In this document: positions 51,017-63,320 of the stretch, in pieces
How the letters are laid out: the number at the start of each line of letters is the position of its first letter
How positions within the stretch are numbered: the first letter of the stretch is position 1
From: Ficedula albicollis
Lineage: Eukaryota > Chordata > Aves > Passeriformes > Muscicapidae
Reading direction: 5' to 3'
Assembly (NCBI RefSeq): GCF_000247815.1
Contig: NC_021673.1
Span: 111,840,766-111,904,765, forward strand
DNA: 64,000 nucleotides
Notes under the pieces: generated by a model
Told to the model about the DNA's origin: nothing
Seen by the model: only the letters and a program-made list of their open reading frames with translations
Databases searched by the model: none
Position numbers and translations under genes: made by a program

Positions 51017-51240
51017 CGCCGTCAGGCATGCCCATTAATTAGAGTACAGACTCTAAGGGCTAGAAGGAAAGGCACTGCTTTCCTTTCTCTCATCTCCCCT
51101 GCCTTTCTTCCCAGGAGAAAGGGGAGGCTTGAGGGATTAACTCTCCTTACACCAGTTTGAAGACATTGCAAGGAGCATTCAGCCAGCAATACTGCTACCC
51201 CTCCTCTAGCTCCACTGCAGTGAGAGCTGGACTCAGCAGG

Positions 51241-51260
51241 CTGTCTGTCTGTCTGTCTGT
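51241..51260. repeat. (CTGT)5 microsatellite
   Basis: Five perfect CTGT units. Confidence 0.9.
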
Positions 51261-54200
51261 CACTTGCCCATCCTGCTTAGCAGTTTTCAGGAGGAAGGAA
51301 ACTCTTCAGGGTGTCAGAGATAACTGCTGTCCTGCAAAAAGGACTTTGAACCAAAATAGGAATGCAATGCCTCTTGGCAAGAATGGAAAGGAGTTGAAAG
51401 TAAAAGCAGGATGAGAGCACCATGCTGCAGGAGTTTACTTGCTTTTGGGCACTCAAAGCATTAAGACCAAGTAAAAATATTGTTCAGGGTTTCAAATCAA
51501 TGAATGTTTTAATATAATATGCTTAGAGATTGTGAGTTTGTTTGTGTTAGTTTAGACATACATTCCTAGCCCATTTGGGGCCTGAACATGAATTTGGAAT
51601 TATATATTAAAAAAATACATGTGAATATTTATGTAAAAAACCTGAATTATCCTGTCATGAATGTTTAGCTTCTCAAGCTCATACCCAGACTTTATCCTTG
51701 CTGTTATCTTCTTATCATGTACAAAGAGTTAGTACGTCAGCTGAGGGAGGAACACCACAAGACTGAAGTAGGGTTCCAGACACAGTTTTATAGCTTTGCC
51801 CTTTGTGCCCAGACATGCTTCTCCTGTTCCACTTGTTTATCTGAAGTGTAATCTGTTGAAAGTGATACCTAATTTTTCACCATCTAAATCAAATTCACCT
51901 TTAACTACCACAAGTATAAGCGTTCATGGTTCAGCTTTACAAGCCAAGGTTTTCTAGTTGTTGGTTTGTTGTGATTGTTTGAGGTTTTTTACTGACTGCT
52001 GAAATTAGACTTAAATCATCTTCTTTTCAAGTGATATTGTGATGCTGTTACCCAACATGGTTTTCTAATTAGCAGGCCTGATTTCAGCAGCACTAATCTA
52101 GTGGTGCTTGACAAGTTTCAATGTCATGCCACTCAGATGCTTGGATGGGACTTCACAAGTCTGTTTGCTGGTAAGAGTTCTTAGAGATGTCTCTTAAAGT
52201 TCAGCCTCTGCTTGCCATGAAACTAGTCTTGGGTAGCTCCATATTGCTCCGATGCTCATAGATATTTTCTTGGCATTTTCTCCCTTAAATCTAGGATTAT
52301 AACTGTTCTTTGTCCCAGCACAGAGGTTCTCTTCTTCATCTGTAAGCAGGACAGCTCATGAGATTTCTAATTTATTTTTAGTTAAACAAGATATACCACA
52401 AAAGCAAAATTTCCAAATTAATATTAATGTTTTACTCAGTAGGCACTGAAAAACTTGGTCTAGACAGTAAAATATAGAACATATTTCAAACATTATGCCA
52501 GAGGTTTATCTATCCACATTGCTTTAGCCACTCTACTATTCCCCAAACTAACCACAACTTCTCTTGCATGTACTTTACTGGCTTTTTAGGGTTGTCTAGA
52601 TTTTTAAAAACTTCTGTGGAGAAAATGTGATTTTTTGGCATTATTTAAATGCCAGAAATGCAATCAGATACCGCTAATTATCTTTCACATAACACCAATG
52701 ATTTAACAAACTGAAATAAATTATTAAAGCTATAATGTTAAAATATTTGCAATATAAATAGTAGATTTTTCTGGTTTCTGATGGATGTTTCAATAACATT
52801 ACAGTATCTTCAGTTCTGACAAACTTTGATTATTTATCAAACGGCCAATATGTCACAGGTATTACAAAGAACAACTTCTCAATAGCTTTAAAGAAGTAAG
52901 GTGTTATATGAAATAATTCCAGAAGCATATGGGGGGTTTCTTTACATATTTTTTTTACAAAACTGCTTTTTACTTTTTCATGTGTTTTAAGGTCAGAGAC
53001 CAGTTGCCCTCCAGTGCTTCTGAAGTCAAACAAATAGCAGTGTTCCCTTTGCTCCTCAGTTGTGAGTGTGGTTCTTTGTCTCCAACCCCACACTCAAATA
53101 GAAATTTGCAATGGATTATATTCAGATCTTCAAAATGCTGTCCAGACATTGTCACAGCATGGGGAAGTACTCCAGTTTCACCCATACCCAAAGCAAGTCA
53201 GGCAAATTATCAGCTGAGATACATTTATAAATTGGCATGGTTAGATCAATATCTTTGATTAACAAGAAGGAAGTTATATGTTGCAAGTGATGTTTTAAAC
53301 ATTATGTTTAAAAAGCAGTAATATTAACTACTTTTTGCACTCACATGACCTTTGCTTACTGCCTGAATTGAACAGGTTTCCTCTCTCCTATTGCATCTTT
53401 ATTTAGCAAACTAGGAGAAAGCAGAACAATATACAGGCAGCTTTATTCTTACATGCAGCACCCTAGATATGAGCAACCTGCAGCAAAGCAGCACACAGGT
53501 CCTGCCACCGACCTGTCTAATTTTATTGTACTAACACCATTTTCTGCTTCAAGAAAGCAGTGAGCTTCTCCTTTGGTTTCAGTTCCTGGCTCCAAGGATG
53601 CTTCCCTTCACACCTAAACATCTTCCAAAGAAAGCAGCTCTAAAATCACCATCACAGGCCAAAGCCAGTGAAGGTATGGATTCATGATGACTTTGTTAAT
53701 CCCATCAGGAGTACAAGATGTTCACTTTCTATAATATGAACCATAAATTTCTAGGATTATTATTTCCTGTGATACCGGAGCAAAAACTGCAGAAGTGTCT
53801 GAACATTTTCTTTCTTTTGTTTGACTTTGAAGTGACAGTTAGGCCAATGCTCATGTTGCATGCATTCAGAATTTCTCTGTACCAGGAGGCCGTTGCCTTC
53901 ACCTATCTCCAGCACTTCTGCATCCTGCTCAGAGCAATGACCCTGGGACTCTCAGTTGCTCCCTCTGGTGAGAGTGAGATAAGATCAAGGTACAGTGCAC
54001 TCCCCACAAGCTAATACTCTTTCACCAGAAACAAAAGCAAAATCTAGTCTGGGAAAATACCAGAAATCTTTTATACACAACTGACTATACTATTTTGGAG
54101 ACCCAGGTTGCTGCAAAGCCAAGGCCAAGCATCCTTAGATCTTGCTGGAGGGAGTGAGTGGGACCAGCTGCATCTGGTTTCTGAAAATCAAACACAGAAG

Positions 54201-54811
54201 TAATTGATCAGCAGTAAAATCTGGAAATTAAGGTGATCATCATCCCCATCTTTAAAAGAATAATTTGTGAAATTGGCCACTATATATTAAACTCACTCCC
54301 TGAGCAAAAATCTCTTTGATCTTTACTACTCCTGGATTGCTGCTGCTTTCTAGAGCCTATTTGATGTCTATTACCCTGCCTTCAGGTCTTCCTTTTTAGG
54401 CACTGAATATAGGCTAAGCAAACTCTATGAGACAGGAAAAAATCTGCTCACTCTCTCTTCCTCTAAGAGGTACAGAAAGTGAAAAAGCTTGGGACAATTT
54501 CAGTAATAAGTGAATTCTACCTTTTCAATTAAGTCTTCCTTTTTAGGAGATAATAATGAATGAGGAGGATAGCTTTGAGGCTGGAGAGAGATGGGTAGGG
54601 CTATATTGTCCAAAGAATTTCTTGACTTTCCAAGATGATACTTGAAAATCTCTGAATAACTTCTCGGGTCAGCACCCCATGCATTATCTGATATCCCCTC
54701 CCAGATGCTGCTCTGCCAGTGAATGTTCCATTTTACACCAGAAGTCTGTGCTCTGTCAATGCACACCTGCCTTACACAGAAAAGGGAGTAGCATGGTTTG
54801 GACATGGGTCT

Positions 54812-54957
54812 TGGAGGGTTCCTGGGCTGTGCAGTGAGGCCCAGAAGCTGGGAAGTACTCCCAGGATTGTAATAGTAGAGAGACTGGAGGGTTCCTGGGC
54901 TGTGCAGTGAGGCCCAGAAGCTGGGAAGTACTCCCATGATTGTGATAGTAGAGAGAT
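54812..54957. repeat. tandem duplication, 73-bp unit x2
   Basis: Copies 54812-54884 and 54885-54957 begin TGGAGGGTTCCTGGGCTGTG. Differences are CAGGATTGTAAT versus CATGATTGTGAT. The 163-codon minus-strand frame crossing it is explained by this duplication and has no domain. Confidence 0.94.
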
Positions 54958-56722
54958 GGCAAGACTGTCTTTCAGTGGTGGGACTCCTCATTTAGGGGGA
55001 GCTGTGGCACTAACTCATTCAGGCATTCTATTCTGCATGTGAGCCTAGACTCTACTGCAAACCCCTGTGCCACTGAACTTGGCTTTAGCAGAAGATAAAA
55101 CTCACCAGCTGTTCATTAAAAATAAAAGGAGAATTATACCCCAGAATGGGAGAATAAGAAGACAGCAAGGAGATGCTAATTGCTTTAAAAAATAGCTGGT
55201 GACTGTCTGCCACTCAGGGATCTGACTGCCACTTATGAATCCAAATATTTTTCTGTGGCTACTGAATCCAAAGGTTTGACAGAGACAACAGGCACAATCT
55301 CAGAGTGAGCAATTTTGAGATTGCATTGCTCTAGCCATTCTTACTTCTGCACACTTTTTCTTATAGTCATTTTCTAGTTTAGTTGCAAGGCTGTCTTTCT
55401 GATTATATTCCTAGGTATAACCCACACATTTTCAGCAACTCAGAAACAACATTTTTATCACCCTGATTATTATTATCAACAGCCTCTAACAGCAGTAAGC
55501 TGAATGAATAGACTGCAAAAATCATCTATTCCAAGGAAACTAAAAATTGCCTTAGGCATGATCCTGCAAAAGTCAAATTTAAACATTCAATTTAATTCCC
55601 AGACAGATGGGTTGATAATACAAGAGAAATTCTTTTGGACTGATATGTATGCTTAACAATCTAAAATAATGTTGACAGGAGAAGCCCATACTGCACAAAA
55701 GTTTTCCCAGCAAAAACTGTCATCCTGCTGATATTTAAGTGAAATTCCCAACATATATCAAAACATAAGTATGTGATGAAACAGAAACCCATGTATCATA
55801 AGCATCACAAAGTGTGCCTGCATGCCCTACCTGTCAAACAAGTCCCAGGAGCTTCAGCTCCATAAATGTAAAATAAGGTATATCAGAGGTGAGTGCATTG
55901 CCATATGCCACTCATAAGTTATCTTTAAGTGCACCAGGTGAGACAGAGTCCTGCCCCTACTTTGCTCAGATATTTCAGACAAATCACTGCATCTTGCAGT
56001 GCCTTGGGTTCCTCATATTAAAACAAGGTAAATCTTACCAATATCATCCCACATTGCTTTTATAGAACACATGGCATTTCCCATTTGCCTTCTCTTCCTA
56101 TTACAGAAACTCTCTTTTGTAGCATTCCATGTAGGTCTGAATATAATACTGATAAAATAATTCAAATCCACATTCCTAGGTGTTTGCCAGAAAACAGATA
56201 GTTCAGGACTTAGGCTGCATTTCTCATTCAGAATGGAGGTCTTTGTTAACCTAAGTGTGACAGATTCTCCAGATAATTGCTGAGTAAACATGCTTCCTTT
56301 AAACAAGAGAGTAAAGCTAGAGCAGAAAAGTTTAATTGTTTCTGTTGTTGGGGTTTTTCACTTCCCACACAGGAAGGTTCATTTGAGAGTGCAGTATTAG
56401 GGTGTGTGTTCATTATTATCTCAGGTAGATACAAGACCCTTGAGGGGGAAATTGCTTATTGCTGACCTGGATCAAAAGCTTCCTCTCTGAACCCCACAAC
56501 AGGGGCAGGCATGAGTCATACTGGGGACTTTGTGCCAGGAGGAGTACAGGACCAAATATTTTCCTGTGAAATGTTCAGAAAGCTGACTGAAATGTGTGTA
56601 TATATATGTATTTGTCTGAAAGTAGACTGCATCAAATGAAGCAGGTTTTAAATTAGCTGCAGGCTTGGGCTTTTGCAACCTTGGAGACTCATTTTTAGAA
56701 ACTGACTCAAGAATTGTGTTTT
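54958..56722. other. unassigned sequence
   Basis: No gene or named repeat was recognised. Confidence 0.4.
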
Positions 56723-57095
56723 AAAAGTAACAAGACCACGGCCATAGAAAAAGGGTGCTTTTAGAAGCACTCAAATATGTCAGCTAATTCCTGAAAAGGG
56801 GAGTCACTAGGATGTGAACTCTTAGCTGGCTCTGTAATATCAGTAAGAGACTGATTGAATTTTAAGACATTGATGTAATATCAGTAAGAGACTGATTGAA
56901 TTTTCTTTCCATGAAAAGATAAAAGTAACAAGACCACGGCCATAGAAAAAGGGTGCTTTTAGAAGCACTCAAATATGTCAGCTAATTCCTGAAAAGGGGA
57001 GTCACTAGGATGTGAACTCTTAGCTGGCTCTGTAATATCAGTAAGAGACTGATTGAATTTTAAGACATTGAAAAATCTTTCCATGAAAAGAGAAG
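56723..57095. repeat. nested tandem duplication (198-bp period with inner 41-bp period)
   Basis: The unit starting AAAAGTAACAAGACCACGGC at 56723 recurs at 56921, a 198-bp shift. In the first unit the segment TGTAATATCAGTAAGAGACT at 56833 recurs at 56874 (41-bp shift); the second unit has it once (from about 57031). The tails CTTTCCATGAAAAGA also correspond. Two nested duplication or deletion steps are needed to explain the arrangement. Confidence 0.92.
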
Positions 57096-59284
57096 TTTTA
57101 ATTAACTGCATTATACACCAATTACAGTTTTTATGTATCTCGCTTTCCAAAATTATCTATGGCCCTTAACTCTACTGTTTTGTAAGGTGCTAACGGGGTA
57201 AGAGAAAAAAACATAAAAACCTTCATCCAGAATATAAAAGACAGAAAAGCACCAAGAGCACAAAATGACTGTTAGGTGGATATCACTAGTACTGTTTTAT
57301 TGAATCCCATATTCCAAAAGGGTGATGGTCAGCAGATAAGGATTTCTTCTTCAAGCTGCATCAAACTACTGTATGTTTTTCAGCCATTTTCATTCACACA
57401 AAACTATTTTTAATCATTGCAAATATGCAAATTATATTTTTGAGCATTTATTTGGAAATCCTATTTGAAATTTCATGCCAAATTTTCCCACTAAAGAATG
57501 ACTCTTATTTATCTGTTCTCATAAATCCATGTGTGCGCTTCACAATGAGGCATGGCAAAGAAAGATACAGTGTAACAGCTGGCACTTTTGTTTTCACTTC
57601 TGCTGGGGCTATTATTGTGGTTTGAGGCATTTTATCATGTTTTGTAGATCAAATTATCTTCTGCTAAAATAAAAAAAAAAATTGACTCAGCAACGGATAT
57701 TTTGGTCTGTTAAAGAACATGCCTATTTTGCAGTTGCAAGAAATGATTTCTTCTATCCAGTGGTATAATAGAATCCAAACAGAACAACTGAAAAATCTAA
57801 AATTAAAAATGCCTTTTTTAAAATATATGATTAAGCAAAAGTTCTGAAATAAGATACATGGGCTCATAAAAGAATATGCATATTTTATATGTACAACAAT
57901 TAACTTTTTACTTAACCCAAAAGAAAATGTCATGTTGTTGAGCATTTCTCAGAAAAGGGAAAATGCAGATATGATCCATTTAATGTCACGTGTCCTCTGC
58001 CTCACTGACTCACTGATGGGCATGTTGAGCTTGGTACCAAGATCTGAGTGACAAATGGGGACATGCACGACTGGCTTTGGCAGTCCCAGCCAGTGGCAGA
58101 CAGCAAAGTACCCATGCTAAGTGGCATGGAGACGCGGCGTGCTGCAAAGCTGCTTACCCAGCAGGAGCAGGGGACTTCACCCTGGCAGGGGCTGAGCAGC
58201 CCCAGAGGTGCTGAGCACTCTTTTCCCAGCTCAGGTCCAGCCCTGGGAGAAGCCAAGAACCATGGAGGGCTCAGCAGGCTCAGGAGCACACCAGTGGTAT
58301 TGCACTTTTGGGGATGAAGTGTGCACCCCTCTCCCAGCTTTAGTCAAAGAGCAAAAAGCCACTCTGACTTTTCCTTGCCCATTAAGGGGTGGTTCAGGTG
58401 TCCCAAAGACACAAGGATACACTTGACAAAACCTGTGCTGCAGAACAGGGAGAAAAGGGGGGAATCCTCTTTGATTTCTTTGTCCCCCACACAACTGTGC
58501 TCCTGGCATCAAAAACGAGGCCAGAAGAGAGCTGTGCAGCACATCCTCTCTCTCCTCTGCTCTCTGATGTTTTGAGCAGCTCTCCAGTTTCTCTAACACC
58601 CTCCCTCTCTACTGCGCCAGCGAGAGCACAGCCCGTTGGAAGGGAAAGGTATGGCATGAGGAGGCTTTGCAGTTAGTAAAGGCAGAAAATCTTCTTTCTC
58701 TGCTTCAGATATTCTTGCAGCCTCATGAATAAAGCACTATTTTTTCCCCAAAATTAATACAATACCTCGTTAGTGACAGCCCCATTCTGCTCTGAGTGCT
58801 TCACTTCTGTGAACAATGTGCATGAAACTCACTCTTTTGTGCCTGGAAATAAACAAATGAACTTCTAATTTAAATGAATAATTTCTTAAAGTCCATATTC
58901 TTTATGGTAATATTCATTAAGTTCTTCTATTATGCAGGGTGCAAAGAGAAGACTGGAAGTTGCATTCAAAGCAATGATAAGTTACCATTTTAATGATTCC
59001 TTATGTTGTGAGTAATTTATAAATCACTCGGTATCTTCTCGGCGAAGCTTGCCTTCTGTTTTTAAAACGTACCTTTTTGTATCCAACAAAGGGTTTCAGT
59101 GCAATAAGAATTAAGGTGTGTCTCTTAGCTTTTACCTGCAAGCAATAATGATGTTGTCAAGCGTTTCAGGTGAGACCAGCCCAGGATTTTGGGGTGGGGA
59201 AAGACACTCTGTTATACAGCATCTTCAGTTCTTCCCTCAGAGGGAGGCAGAGACACCTTGAAGAGCTGAGCATAAGGACATATA
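57096..59284. other. unassigned sequence with a GC-richer block
   Basis: The block at 57990-58680 is richer in G+C and open in several frames on both strands (up to 122 codons), but none has recognisable domains or splice structure. It lies about 0.7 kb upstream of the candidate promoter. The rest is AT-rich. Confidence 0.35.
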
Positions 59285-59330
59285 CGGAGCGTCTTTTAAA
59301 TAGTCACCAGAGCTGGGGGGGGGAGGGGAA
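59285..59330 (+). promoter_or_regulatory. candidate core promoter (TATA-like box and G-rich element)
   Basis: A TATA-like word CTTTTAAATA lies at 59293-59302, followed by a G9-A-G4 tract at 59315-59328 that could bind Sp1/MAZ-type factors. Start sites about 30 nt after the TATA-like word would fall near 59325-59330. That would leave a 5' UTR of roughly 60 nt before the candidate start codon at 59388. This rests on position and motif alone. Confidence 0.3.
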
Positions 59331-59387
59331 CAGGAACAGGCTTGTAACCATAACTCACTTGGACTTGTTTCTGAGAAGTCAGATGCC

Positions 59388-59435
59388 ATGGATTGGCTCC
59401 CTCACCGAACGGCTGCTTTTCTGTTCCTTTTGTTG
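59388..59435 (+). CDS. candidate first coding exon with signal peptide (gene unidentified)
   Basis: The ATG at 59388 sits in a strong Kozak context (GCC ATG G) and opens 16 codons, MDWLPHRTAAFLFLLL. They end exactly at a consensus donor, TTG followed by GTAAGT at 59436. The short polar start followed by a hydrophobic run is what the first exon of a secreted or membrane protein looks like; the exon would end in phase 0. An out-of-frame ATG five bases upstream (59383) is in weak context and its frame stops just inside the intron. The MD.LP..T spacing is reminiscent of the contactin-associated-protein-like 5 leader, and a huge gene-poor locus would fit, but 16 residues cannot identify a gene. 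No second exon was found in the remaining 4.5 kb. Confidence 0.4.
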
Positions 59436-60038
59436 GTAAGTCGGATTCTAAAACAATATTTGTAAACTCTGTGACTACGCCAGTTTCATCTTCTGCAGCG
59501 GACCATTACATTTTACAATGTAAACTATTCCCCGAAAATTTACCATAAAAACCAAAGCTCTGCTCAGTTTAAACAGCACTTGTGAACATTCTATAGAATT
59601 AAATGAGCTTTTCATTAAATACTGACAAATGTTTCTTTTTAGACTTTCGGCGATCTGTTGATGTTCAAGATGCAACTTTCTATGTTTACTGCATGATTTT
59701 TCAGGCAAATGTTTTCTGCTATTTAAAGGTCACAGTTGCTAATAAAATGCTTATAATTATAAAAATGTTAATGGTAGGACATAATTTGGTTCTACGTATT
59801 TACTTTTTTATCAGTTGAGGAAATGCCTTTTTCTAAAAAATTCAAATCTTTTTTTTCTAAAATGATTAGCAAGATCACTTCAGAGCGACCAAATCCTACA
59901 AATATATTCAAGACAAAAAAAATTTAGTGATCTCATTTAAGTAAAAATCAAGATTTGGCCTATTACTTCACATTGTAAAGGATTCCTGTGTTGTTGTGCG
60001 CTAGTGTCGGAGCCGCCATGTGCTGAGCAAGTGAATGG
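59436..60038 (+). other. presumed start of first intron
   Basis: AT-rich sequence after the GTAAGT donor. No further exon is evident. Confidence 0.3.
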
Positions 60039-60215
60039 ATGATGAAAGTGTTGCTCTTTGGGTTTGTTTTTCTCACTGTAAAAGGAAAGTTGTGGCTATG
60101 GTCAAGTGGCATAGTTGTTCAATGTGTTCATCGAGGCATGGAAATTACCCAGAAGCGACTTAAAAGGGCTATGGGTGCCCTACTGCTCCTGCAATCTGAT
60201 TTTTCTGTGGATTAA
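60039..60215 (+). CDS. small ORF, 58 codons, signal-peptide-like start
   Basis: The frame starts MMKVLLFGFVFLTVKG and runs 58 codons to TAA at 60213-60215. The start is hydrophobic with an initial Lys, like a signal peptide; the remainder has no recognisable domain or Cys pattern. Twenty-one bases upstream of it, GCCGCCATG at 60012-60020 is a near-ideal Kozak start followed at once by a stop (ATG TGC TGA), which would act as a minimal upstream ORF. It may be a chance frame, and no homologue was recognised. Confidence 0.15.
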   Translation: MMKVLLFGFVFLTVKGKLWLWSSGIVVQCVHRGMEITQKRLKRAMGALLLLQSDFSVD

Positions 60216-61239
60216 TTTTACTCATCTGTTTTGACCTCTTGAAATTCGGTAGAGGTTTAAGGGCTTGGAGATTGAGAAGAGAGAAATTTCTAATATAGTT
60301 ATATCCTGTGATGTTCATGCAATTTTACATTTTACACAGTGTATTAGTATGTATAAATGTTTGTTAACTTTTCATTACCGACTTATCTATAAATGCTAAA
60401 ATCTGAGAAAAAGTTTGTGTTTTAGATTAAAACATCCTAAAACCATTATGAAAATACAATCCATTAATTTTAGGTGACAGCTCTGCAGTCAGTAAAGTAG
60501 AACTAATTAACACAGAGCAGCTGCCAAGCAAACAAGGGCAAAACTTGGCAAAAGCAAGTTTTGGTTCGGATAAGTTTCTGCTTGTTCAAGGCTGCAGAGA
60601 GGTGTCTGAGACTGGCCTGTTGCACACCACACTAACACTTCTGGATTTTCATTAAGCACTAGTGACTATTAATTTTACTCAGTTACCTGGTGATGCAAAG
60701 TCCCAGTGTGCTGAAGTTCAAAAAGCTTGACTGTTTTATGTCTAAGACCTGTTCATTCAAAAGACATTTTGCTGCTTTACCTTTCTCAGCAACTCTGGAG
60801 CCATTTTCATTCTTTCAATATGTTGTTGTTAAAATTGTGAGTGATGGAGGTTAGGTGTTCTGTCAGAAAAGAAGGGCGATTCTGAAAAATTCCATTGTGT
60901 TTTGATGACTATCAAATATTTAAACCTTTACTACCCAGAGGAAACCCTTGTTCTTGTTACATGTTCTTCTGCCCAGCAATGTTCATGATGGTCTGCACAG
61001 CTTAATAGCATCTTTCAACGCTTTATAGAAAGGTGGCAGACAAACTGTCAAGATCAAATAAATTATAAATTTATGTATCCAGTTTTAGTGTATTCTGAGA
61101 AAGAATTTTGGCTGTCAGCTTAACTAATCTTTCATGAAAATCACCTGTCGGAATGGTGTGTCTGGTTAGTATATTGTTAATAAGTTGCATCAAATAAAAT
61201 TACCATGGAGTTATACATATTTTAGTACACTACTGCATT
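60216..61239. other. unassigned AT-rich sequence
   Basis: No exon, RNA gene or named repeat was recognised. Confidence 0.4.
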
Positions 61240-61634
<395 letters not shown>

Positions 61635-63238
61635 GGAAACTTACCAGCCCTGAAACAAATAATTTCCTCTATGGATTTCACCATTGGTGGGACTGATTCT
61701 GCAACCCTTGCTCATGTGACTTCAAAGACATTATTCTCATGAGTAAGGGAGTTCTGTTTGTGATACTAGCACAGACACGTTTTATGGAAATAACCTGTTT
61801 GATCAGGTATGACTCTTCTCCTGCCAGCTATCATGTGACAGCCAATAATTTTAAATTCACCACATCTCTTATGCACTTTTGTCTGGATACATTTTCCCAT
61901 GTGTTATCTAGGCTTATTTTTCCCCCCCAGTCGTTACGCTATGGTTGCATCCTACTCATAATTGATTGCACGTAAAAATAGTCAGGAGCTAAATCCTCTC
62001 TTGTATATTCATATAAAACATCTGCCAGGATTGAATCAGGAACCCGCAGATTCTTCTGCCAAATAATTTTGTTGTAGAAATAGAAACTAAAGCAATTCCA
62101 CATCCAGGAACTATCACCTAAGATTAGGTGCTTAAACCTGCAGTTTTACATTCCTAAGTAAAATGGCCATTAAGCAAACATGCATTTGCAGCCAGAACAC
62201 TCTAAGTCATATTAGAATTCAGGTTTTATTGAGGAGATTTATTGAGGGCACTTAGCATAACTAATTTGAAAGACTCAAATTTTAATGATAATGGCACACA
62301 CCCTATATTGAAATTACTTTTCTGTTAATTTTTCTAATGGTTGAGCTCAGTTACTCTATGGAAATGCATTGTATCTACATACAATAGAAGATACAATAGC
62401 AGAACAGAAACAATTTCAGTGGAAAGTTTCCCAAAGTGGTCAGTTATGTGAATAAACTTACTTTAAAATAAATAAAATTTCAAAGTATATTCTTCAGCCT
62501 GATATGAGTATTGTCACAATTCCTGGATTATTCCTGTCGCAATTGTTGAAATAGTAATGGATTCTCCATGCTGGGTGCAATTCAAAGTATTGCTAACATG
62601 GAAAATACCTGTTCTCCTCTGAATTAGAAAACAAAATGCCAGAAAAATCATCCAAAAAAATCTTTCCCTTTAAACTGAATGAAGTGCATTCATAAATGAC
62701 ATATGAAAAGGTGAAGTATAGAGAAAGAAAATCATGTTTCAATTGAAAAGTGATCAAATAGCATTTTTTTAAAATATGAGGGTTTGTCTTTTATTTGGAC
62801 TCTGCTTCTCATTACTTGATATGCACTGATGTATCATTTTTTTAAAGAGATGCAGAATGAATAAAGGGGAAGGGCTCATTATTGCATCCCTTTTCGAGTC
62901 AGGGCTTTGGATGAGTAAGAAAGACGTAAAAGTCCCAAAAGGCTGACAGTGCCAGAGCTAGCAGGGCAGCCTGATGACTAACACAATATGTGTGAGTTCT
63001 CAGCACTCCTCCCATCCAGGCCAATAACAATGCTACTGTTGACTTCAAAGAGAGAGAAGCAGATCCCATATGAATAATGCTGGGAAGATGTTAAAGGTGT
63101 GTTCAGTCATTTAGATTTGAGTAGGTGGAGGAGGGAGGATTCCAATTACGTATGATATTGCTTGGTACTCAATTAATGATTAGTTAATCCTTGTTTGTAA
63201 ATTGCTTTGAGGGTGAAAAGAACAGTACACATCCTATG
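61635..63238. other. unassigned AT-rich sequence
   Basis: No gene or named repeat was recognised. Confidence 0.4.
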
Positions 63239-63320
63239 GGCCTAATTCTGTCCCCAGTTACATCAGAATAAATCCAGAATAACTCCAGTGTGACTTTAAG
63301 GTATTATTTTGGACACAGGG
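63239..63320 (+). mobile_element. possible ancient MITE-like fragment
   Basis: GGGCCTAATTCTGTCCCCAG, then TTACATCAGAATAAATCCAG and AATAACTCCAGTGTGACTTT, resemble the half-palindrome GGGCCTGATTCT...TTACACC.GTGTAAATC.GGAGTAACTCCA known from old sauropsid MITE-type repeats. Only one arm is seen. The assignment is from memory of the motif, not from an alignment. Confidence 0.4.

Larger units (their letters stand above)
49929..54811. other. unassigned AT-rich sequence with minor repeats
   Basis: The stretch contains a 21-bp tandem duplication (50975) and a (CTGT)5 microsatellite (51241-51260). No frame has recognisable domains. Confidence 0.4.

Noticed and set aside
54500..54991. 163-codon minus-strand frame with an internal peptide repeat
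   Set aside because: The peptide repeat is the 73-bp tandem duplication translated; there is no domain or gene context.
58048..58676. Overlapping frames of 70-122 codons on both strands
   Set aside because: Open on both strands because the block is GC-richer and poor in stops; no domain or splice structure.
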